This document shows, piece by piece, positions 5,980 through 10,022 of a DNA stretch of 10,022 bases (position 1 is its first letter; each line of letters starts with the position of its first letter). Origin of the DNA: CAIKKG01 sp037444725 (GTDB lineage Bacteria; Patescibacteriota; Minisyncoccia; UBA6257; GWB1-50-10); the NCBI GenBank assembly GCA_037444725.1, contig JBBILW010000023.1, positions 1-10,022 of the forward strand, read 5' to 3'. The notes beneath the pieces were generated by a model. The model was not told the origin of the DNA. It was given only the letters and a program-made list of their open reading frames with translations, and searched no databases. Made by a program: the position numbers and the translations under genes.

Positions 5980-7877
5980 TAGAACTTCAGAATGAACTGC
6001 ACCTGCCCCTCGTACTCATCGTGGGGCTTTGCGTCTTTATACTGTTCTTTCTTTTTGAAGCCGAATATGCGGACCTCGAATTTCGGGTTATCGGTATAGG
6101 AGACTGAGCCGGAAATGGTTTCTGTAGACGGTATGAAACGCTCATATGCCGACTTCTCTTTTTTATAACCTACTTCTGCGGCGCCCAATTTAGTTTGTAT
6201 GCCTGCCTTTGCCTCAGTCGATTTTCCCCAATCATGCAGAATGTGGGTTGCATCAAGTCCCATAATGAGACCATCGTGCGCCTTTACTTTCGCGCCAAGC
6301 GAAAATTGAGTTGCGGCTATGTGGGGCACATATGCCTGCGTTTCGGCATCAGAAAACTGCCCTCGCAATAGCTGCGAAGCGCCGATATGGAACTGCCCCA
6401 CTTCATGCGGATCGATATAAATGAGACGCGCGCCGGTCGCCGCCTCAGTAACCGAATCCATTTTCTCAAAGTTAAACACATCGGTTGTTGGCATAGAAAA
6501 TGCCGTCTGGAGCGTCGCGCCGAGTCTCGCCTTCAATTCGCCGTACTGTCCTTTGGTGAGATGGAATTCATCCAAATAATTCGCGAATACGCGCCCAACG
6601 ATTTCATCGAAATCGGCGGTGCCATTTTCAAAATTTTTAACTGAAAGGCGCATGATAGTCGCGTCGGCATCAACGCTCCAACGCTCGCCGCCTAACTTTC
6701 CGCCGAGCTTAAGGGCATTTGCGCTCTTGAGTGATTGATACGGATTATTGCGTGTATCGCTAAAATTCAAAACCTCCACTCCTATATGAGATTTATTAAG
6801 ACTTAACGTGTGAACATCGGGGCTGAGCGCCAGCTCAATGCCGTTCGCCTTAAGTTTAAGCGCTCCTGCGCCTAAGGTAGACTCAAGTTCCTCCTGCGTG
6901 TGTTGTATGCCGGCAAACGCGGAAGTTATCTCTTGAGCTCTGCTTTTTACAGGAAAGAGCGTTGCGTTTTCATTGCTCACGAATGTATTGAACGGGACTA
7001 TCCCACCCACCTTCCTTTCCCGTAATCCGATTGCATCGCTAAAGTTGAGCGTGCCGGTTCTCTGCGCTCCCCCGTTGTCTAAAAATACAATTTCCTTTTC
7101 TTCCCCCTCGCCGGCAACCACTCCTGTCATAACATGGCCGGCACCTCCCGAAAGAGTGTCCTGCACCCAGGATTCCATGCCCATCGCGCGAGCTGCCTTC
7201 GCGACGAATACAGAAATGTTCCCACACATTCCGCTCGGAACTTGCTCGCCATTCATATCGGCCTTCAACGATTGAAACATGGCATCTTCTGAAATCCTGA
7301 CAAATTCATTTTTCGCCGACATATCCAAATTATATTCAGCGTAAAGCCCCGCTTCGATGGCCTTGAGAACAGCAATTTTCTGAGGCGAACTCAAATTGAG
7401 GGCGGAAAGATTATGAAAATATTCTTTTGCATTCGATGCGTTTTCTAATGCAAACCGGAACTGACCCGCCGCAAAATCAGCTTCGGGGTTGGTGAGATAA
7501 TATTCCGGCTGAAGACCTTTCGGCAATGAGGGCGTTTTTTCAATTGTGCCCCCCAGCGTAAGACTTATCGTATTCAATAGTCGTTCGGATTTGGGTTCGG
7601 GCGGCACCGCTGCTCCGCTCTCTGTTTCCTCGCTTTTATCAACAATCTCAACGCCCGGCGGATTCTCTCCGGCATAGGCGGAAGAGGCGCCCATAAAAAG
7701 CGAAAGCGCGGCTACAAGCGGCGTAACGCGTTTACCTGCTTTTTTTGCAAGTTCTGTAAGTACACCCTCCTCGGTTTCTTTAAAATTCTCGAATGGGGAC
7801 TCGATGCGCTCCCGCGTTTCAGGCGCGATTATTTCAGGCTCTTTGTCTGTGTGCGGCGGATGCTCAAAATGTTTCAT
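5976..7877 (-). CDS. Exported protein with transglutaminase-like cysteine domain and strand-rich C-terminal half
   Basis: The gene is not one I can name. A charged N-region of about 50 residues precedes a hydrophobic segment (51-63) and a signal-peptidase-like site AYA-GE at 69/70; a Pro/Glu-rich linker follows to about 100. The core at about 135-300 resembles the transglutaminase-like fold: SGMCGNISVFVAKAARAMG places Cys218 at the head of a helix, GAGHVM supplies His248, and IVFLDNGG supplies Asp267, in the order and spacing of the Cys-His-Asp triad. Cys218 is the only cysteine in all 633 residues. From about 345 to the end the chain alternates short beta-like strands and turns (GELKARLGATLQTAF, QFSLGAKVKAHDGLIMGLDA) and finishes in QVQFILKFY, resembling a membrane or surface beta-barrel. 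Protease, amidase or cross-linking activity is possible; none is shown. The ATG overlaps the 92-aa gene's stop (ATGA), suggesting translational coupling. Confidence 0.9.
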   Translation of the reverse strand: MKHFEHPPHTDKEPEIIAPETRERIESPFENFKETEEGVLTELAKKAGKRVTPLVAALSLFMGASSAYAGENPPGVEIVDKSEETESGAAVPPEPKSERLLNTISLTLGGTIEKTPSLPKGLQPEYYLTNPEADFAAGQFRFALENASNAKEYFHNLSALNLSSPQKIAVLKAIEAGLYAEYNLDMSAKNEFVRISEDAMFQSLKADMNGEQVPSGMCGNISVFVAKAARAMGMESWVQDTLSGGAGHVMTGVVAGEGEEKEIVFLDNGGAQRTGTLNFSDAIGLRERKVGGIVPFNTFVSNENATLFPVKSRAQEITSAFAGIQHTQEELESTLGAGALKLKANGIELALSPDVHTLSLNKSHIGVEVLNFSDTRNNPYQSLKSANALKLGGKLGGERWSVDADATIMRLSVKNFENGTADFDEIVGRVFANYLDEFHLTKGQYGELKARLGATLQTAFSMPTTDVFNFEKMDSVTEAATGARLIYIDPHEVGQFHIGASQLLRGQFSDAETQAYVPHIAATQFSLGAKVKAHDGLIMGLDATHILHDWGKSTEAKAGIQTKLGAAEVGYKKEKSAYERFIPSTETISGSVSYTDNPKFEVRIFGFKKKEQYKDAKPHDEYEGQVQFILKFY

Positions 7878-8152
7878 TGGTTATTTTCGTGCGCGAGAGC
7901 CGAGGAAAATTCCTTCTTTTCAAGTTCCAGAATTTCCTTTGCGAGGCGCTCGTTATACCGGCGTGCAAGTTTTTGTTTTTTTATGACAAGCTCGGTCATA
8001 AGCGGTATTTTCCCGGGGAACGCTATCATCGCGAGCATAAGATTTTGACGCTCCGTAAAAGAAAGCGAAGACAAGAGCTGTTTCACGAGCTCGACCTCAG
8101 ATGGAGTAAGTCTTTTTTCCAAGAAAACCGAAAGATTTTCCCAATCAATCAT
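7874..8152 (-). CDS. Uncharacterised 92-aa helical protein, coupled to the 633-aa gene
   Basis: Not recognised. The product starts MIDWENLSVFLEKRLTPSE and appears wholly helical: amphipathic helices at about 5-32 and 33-50, then a charged coiled-coil-like helix from about 55 to 85 (LVIKKQKLARRYNERLAKE). There is no cysteine, signal peptide or clear membrane span. Its TGA stop overlaps the ATG of the 633-aa gene by four bases (ATGA, 7874-7877), and it starts 30 bp after the PAP2 gene, so all three are likely one transcript. The conserved-looking order suggests a partner or regulator of the exported protein, but this is only positional inference. No Shine-Dalgarno is present upstream (CTATAGTTAATAT). 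Confidence 0.8.
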   Translation of the reverse strand: MIDWENLSVFLEKRLTPSEVELVKQLLSSLSFTERQNLMLAMIAFPGKIPLMTELVIKKQKLARRYNERLAKEILELEKKEFSSALAHENNQ

Positions 8153-8182
8153 ATATTAACTATAGAAGACCTGGTCGAAGGG

Positions 8183-8734
8183 TCAATTGTGCGCTTCTTC
8201 GTGCTCGGCGCGAGGCGCCGCAGCGCGCGCAGGAAACGCTTTGAGCGTGAGCCAGAATGAGACAAGCCCCACCGCAAACCCGCCCACGATATCGAGCGGC
8301 CAATGTACGCCCGCATACACGCGCGCAAAACCATTCAAAAGCGCAAACACAAACAGCCAGATTCCCGCTCTTTTGTTCAACGTGTATGCAAAATATGCGA
8401 GCGTAATAAGAACGGTCGCATGGCTTGAAGGAAATGAGTTCGACGATTCCGGGAACATCGGCGTAAATCCGAGCGCCAAAAACGGACGCGGACGCGCGTA
8501 GAAGTAATGGATTATCTCGACGAAAATGCCCTTCGAAAGCAAAAGCGCAAACGTCAAAACGAGAAACGAATGGATTCTTTCTTTCCAGCGGCTCTCCTTT
8601 GCGATGAGCGCAAGTACAAAAAGCGCGGCGGCATACGGAAGATATTGCGCAATCACGAGCATACACCAATCAAGCGCGGACGAAACTCCCGAAAAGCTAT
8701 GAATCCACTGAAAAAGAAACGTATCAAAAGACAT
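8183..8734 (-). CDS. PAP2-family membrane phosphatase, possibly undecaprenyl-diphosphatase (BcrC-like)
   Basis: An integral membrane phosphatase of the type-2 phosphatidic acid phosphatase superfamily; members recycle undecaprenyl pyrophosphate or dephosphorylate lipid phosphates. At 183 aa it has the small bacterial BcrC-like size. Hydrophobic segments lie near 22-45, 54-72, 106-118, 124-136 and 146-165. The signature is spread over three motifs: ARPRPF (80-85), PSSH (102-105) and ARVYAGVHWPLD (137-148), giving Arg138, nucleophile-type His144 and Asp148. The lysine of the KX6RP motif is replaced by His76 (H-YFYARP-RP). The Ala-rich, charged tail (166-183) should be cytoplasmic. It is the first gene of the cassette with the 92-aa and 633-aa genes, suggesting an envelope role. 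A -10 hexamer sits 6 nt before the ATG and no Shine-Dalgarno is present. The exact substrate cannot be decided from sequence. Confidence 0.92.
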   Translation of the reverse strand: MSFDTFLFQWIHSFSGVSSALDWCMLVIAQYLPYAAALFVLALIAKESRWKERIHSFLVLTFALLLSKGIFVEIIHYFYARPRPFLALGFTPMFPESSNSFPSSHATVLITLAYFAYTLNKRAGIWLFVFALLNGFARVYAGVHWPLDIVGGFAVGLVSFWLTLKAFPARAAAPRAEHEEAHN

Positions 8735-8740
8735 GTATAT

Positions 8741-8746
8741 AGTATA
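8741..8746 (-). promoter_or_regulatory. -10 element of the PAP2 gene, predicting a leaderless mRNA
   Basis: The minus strand reads TATACT (5 of 6 to TATAAT), with 6 nt between it and the PAP2 ATG. Initiation 6-7 nt downstream would put the transcription start on the start codon itself. The -35 position at 17 bp falls inside the rpsR terminator hairpin and reads TTTTAA, a poor match. Confidence 0.45.
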
Positions 8747-8774
8747 AAAAGAAAGGGCGCTTTTTAAAAGCGCC
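8743..8774 (-). terminator. Intrinsic terminator of the rpsF-ssb-rpsR operon
   Basis: A perfect inverted repeat, GGCGCTTTT (8756-8764) and AAAAGCGCC (8766-8774), is centred on T8765. On the minus strand it lies 9 bp past the rpsR stop and is followed by CTTTCTTTTTATA, a good U-tract. The hairpin could work weakly in the other direction too (TCTTCTTTCC), but no plus-strand gene needs it. Confidence 0.8.
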
Positions 8775-8783
8775 TCTTCTTTC

Positions 8784-8990
8784 CTATTTTCTGGTAAACG
8801 GCAAAAGTCCCATCACACGCGCGCGCTTAATAGCGCGTGCCAAATGACGCTGGTGCTTTGCGCAGATACCCGTATGGCGAGGGTCAACAATTTTCGCCTG
8901 GCTCGAGATATAGCGCTTGAGCAAGTCGGGGTTCTTATAATCTATTTCTTTTGTGTTCTGCGAGCAGAACGAGCACTGTTTCTTATTCAT
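8784..8990 (-). CDS. rpsR: 30S ribosomal protein bS18
   Basis: bS18 binds with bS6 to the platform of the 30S subunit. The 68-residue product has the family core KNPDLLKRYISSQAKIVDPRHTG and the diagnostic HQRHLARAIKRARVMGLLPF ending, followed by TRK. It is a cysteine-containing (C+) form: Cys6, Cys9, Cys43 and His46 can form a zinc site (CSFC near the start, CAKH later), which many bacterial S18 proteins have lost. It is the last gene of rpsF-ssb-rpsR, 3 bp after ssb, with an intrinsic terminator right behind it. A GTTCTG-CGAG-CAGAAC hairpin (8955-8970) lies within codons for this Cys region. No ribosome-binding site is seen in the 3-bp gap or the end of ssb, so translation may depend on coupling. 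Confidence 0.97.
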   Translation of the reverse strand: MNKKQCSFCSQNTKEIDYKNPDLLKRYISSQAKIVDPRHTGICAKHQRHLARAIKRARVMGLLPFTRK

Positions 8991-8993
8991 ACG

Positions 8994-9449
8994 TTAAAAT
9001 GGTATATCCTCAGACCTCATCTCTTCTTCAATGTTAATCTCCGGCAATTCCTCCTTCGCTTCCTGCGAGTACGCGCCCTTCGGCTGGGGCATCGAGGCGC
9101 CTTTCCCGAAATCGCCTCCCGCAGCGCGGGGACCCATCTGCACACGCTCGGCAATAATTTCCGTCGTGCTGCGGTTCTGGCCCTGCTTGTCCTGCCATTG
9201 CCTGGTCTGAAGTCTTCCTTCCACCATGACCATGCCTCCCTTTTTCATGTACTGGCTCACCACCTCCGCCTGCCTTCCCCATGCAACCACGTTGTGAAAC
9301 TGAACTTCCTCCTGCTTCTGGTTGGATTTATTCATCCACGTTCGGTTTGTCGCCACTGAGAACGATGCCACCGACTGGCCTCCCGGCGTACTCCTCAACT
9401 GAGGATCGGCGGTAAGACGGCCAATAAGCAGGACTTTGTTCAGATTCAT
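8994..9449 (-). CDS. ssb: Single-stranded DNA-binding protein
   Basis: Binds ssDNA during replication, repair and recombination and recruits partner enzymes. The 151 residues start MNLNKVLLIGRLTADPQLRS, matching the first OB-fold strands, with the conserved SVASFSVATNRTW, FHNVVAWGRQAEVVSQYMKKG and VEGRLQTRQWQDKQG segments filling about 1-105. A Gly/Pro/Gln-containing linker follows. The protein ends in the acidic SEDIPF tip, the peptide used to contact partner proteins; the usual DDDIPF has one acidic residue replaced by serine. The length is typical (150-180 aa). It lies between rpsF (6-bp gap) and rpsR (3-bp gap), the order common across bacteria. AGGAG exists but lies 18 nt upstream of the ATG, too far to act normally. 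Confidence 0.98.
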   Translation of the reverse strand: MNLNKVLLIGRLTADPQLRSTPGGQSVASFSVATNRTWMNKSNQKQEEVQFHNVVAWGRQAEVVSQYMKKGGMVMVEGRLQTRQWQDKQGQNRSTTEIIAERVQMGPRAAGGDFGKGASMPQPKGAYSQEAKEELPEINIEEEMRSEDIPF

Positions 9450-9455
9450 ATAGAG

Positions 9456-9887
9456 TTATTGTAATATCTCCTCTATTTTTTTCTCAAGTGCTTCGTTCGT
9501 GAGCATCGAGCCAATCATGTTGCGGAGCTTCTGCGGTCCGGACGGGGTCTTCACCTCTTCTTTTTCGCCTCTGCCCTCGCGCCTCTTCGGCTCTTTCTGC
9601 TTCTTTACGATAATGGCGCGGATGACGTCTTTATCCAAGCCGAGATCGTCCTTCAAGCCCGCCACGGAAGCCGTATCAGCAAGGAAATCAATCGTGCTCA
9701 TAAAGCCGAATCCCTCCTTGTTAATCTTGTACGCAAGCTGGATTTTCATAACCGGCCTCTCATTCAAGACCTGCGCGTTATGCTTCGCAAGAAGCGCTTT
9801 TACCGATGCGGCATCCTCGCTCACCGTTACTGATGAGAGCTCGTAATGCGTTTTCGGCTCGTTTGTCTCTAATTCCATGTTTGTCAT
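9456..9887 (-). CDS. rpsF: 30S ribosomal protein bS6 with C-terminal extension
   Basis: bS6 pairs with bS18 on the 30S platform. The S6 ferredoxin-like core runs from about residue 15 to 95: THYELSSVTVSEDAASVKALL, the strand KIQLAYKINKEGFGFMSTIDF (the family's LAYPIxKxxxG region) and DKDVIRAIIVKK. The 143 residues exceed the usual 95-100. The excess is a charged linker (KEPKRREGRGEKEEV) plus a helical tail ending EKKIEEILQ. The start at 9887 (MTNMELETNE) gives a leader of about 5 nt from the predicted promoter; a second ATG at 9878 (MELETNE) is a plausible alternative. First gene of rpsF-ssb-rpsR. The leader is too short to hold the S6:S18-binding mRNA structure known upstream of rpsF in many bacteria. 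No Shine-Dalgarno is present. Confidence 0.95.
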   Translation of the reverse strand: MTNMELETNEPKTHYELSSVTVSEDAASVKALLAKHNAQVLNERPVMKIQLAYKINKEGFGFMSTIDFLADTASVAGLKDDLGLDKDVIRAIIVKKQKEPKRREGRGEKEEVKTPSGPQKLRNMIGSMLTNEALEKKIEEILQ

Positions 9888-9899
9888 TGCAGTTCGTAT

Positions 9900-9928
9900 A
9901 CAGTAGCAAGAATGGCTCCTTGCGTCAA
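9900..9928 (-). promoter_or_regulatory. Promoter of rpsF-ssb-rpsR
   Basis: On the minus strand TTGACG (9923-9928, 5 of 6) is followed by a 17-bp spacer and TACTGT (9900-9905). TG one base upstream of the -10 (TGC-TACTGT) gives an extended -10. The predicted start near 9893 leaves a leader of about 5 nt before the rpsF ATG at 9887. The -35 begins 2 bp past the stop codon of the upstream gene. Confidence 0.55.
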
Positions 9929-9929
9929 C

Positions 9930-10022
9930 TTATTCCTCTCCTTCCTTCTCTTCCTGCTTCGTTTCAGCGCCTTCCTGCGGGAGCTCAGCCACGACCGATT
10001 TCGGAATCATTTCTTCCTTGGC
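9930..10022 (-). CDS. C-terminal 30 residues of an unidentified acidic-tailed protein
   Basis: The minus-strand frame is open from the window edge to a TAA at 9930-9932 and encodes 30 residues ending in a highly acidic, disordered-looking tail (KQEEKEGEE). Part of the preceding sequence is IPKSVVAELPQEG. Nothing in so short a tail identifies the protein. It is called a gene because the frame uses neighbour-like codons and ends exactly before the rpsF promoter. The rpsF -35 begins 2 bp upstream of its stop-codon position, so rpsF is separately promoted but could also receive read-through. Confidence 0.55.
   Translation of the reverse strand, partial: AKEEMIPKSVVAELPQEGAETKQEEKEGEE

Noticed and set aside
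8078..8093. TGTTTCACG, another parS-like half site in the 92-aa gene
   Set aside because: The second half does not match and it lies in coding sequence; probably chance.
8160..8669. 169-aa minus-strand frame rich in Cys and Arg
   Set aside because: An alternate frame of the PAP2 gene on the same strand; the PAP2 frame holds the RPRPF, PSSH and HxxxD motifs.
8955..8970. GTTCTG-CGAG-CAGAAC hairpin in rpsR
   Set aside because: It encodes the conserved Cys region of bS18; without comparative data it is best taken as coding coincidence.
8844..9359. 171-aa plus-strand frame
   Set aside because: Antisense to ssb and rpsR, both unambiguous; no start signal or recognisable domain.
1..10022. CRISPR arrays, insertion sequences, prophage or defence genes
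   Set aside because: Looked for repeat-spacer patterns, transposase motifs and terminal inverted repeats; none was seen.

Overview
The window reads as a compact bacterial chromosome segment using the standard code: TAA, TAG and TGA all end recognisable genes. Intergenic gaps are short, two convergent gene pairs overlap at their stop codons, and almost no start codon has a usable Shine-Dalgarno sequence. Together with short or edited forms of housekeeping proteins and several orphan small proteins, this suggests a Patescibacteria/CPR (Parcubacteria-like) genome. That placement is an inference. The two TGA stops argue against the UGA-Gly code of Gracilibacteria and Absconditabacteria.

Layout, left to right. 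(1) Positions 1-1427: the groES-groEL chaperonin operon on the minus strand, with groEL cut by the window edge. A TTGACA-N16-TATACT promoter and a divergent CIRCE (HrcA operator) precede it, and an inverted array of 7-bp repeats lies between the two genes. (2) 1483-3192: a Rel/SpoT (p)ppGpp synthetase-hydrolase on the plus strand, lacking part of the usual C-terminal region. (3) 3189-5547: chromosome-type parB and parA on the minus strand, separated by a 349-bp palindrome-rich gap. That gap carries its own good promoter and a weak terminator-like end, so it may be a small independent transcript. (4) 5607-5979: tRNA-Leu(CAA) and an 86-aa helical orphan on the plus strand. (5) 5976-8734: a minus-strand run of a PAP2-family membrane phosphatase, a 92-aa helical orphan and a 633-aa exported protein. 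The last has a transglutaminase-like Cys-His-Asp core and a strand-rich C-terminal half. (6) 8743-9928: the classic rpsF-ssb-rpsR operon with promoter and hairpin terminator. (7) 9930-10022: the acidic C-terminal tail of a further minus-strand gene.

Most genes serve core functions: protein folding under heat-shock control, the stringent response, chromosome partition, translation and ssDNA binding. The least ordinary parts are the PAP2/92-aa/633-aa envelope cassette, the parA-parB gap, the inverted heptad array inside groESL, and the general pattern of promoters placed almost on top of start codons without ribosome-binding sites.
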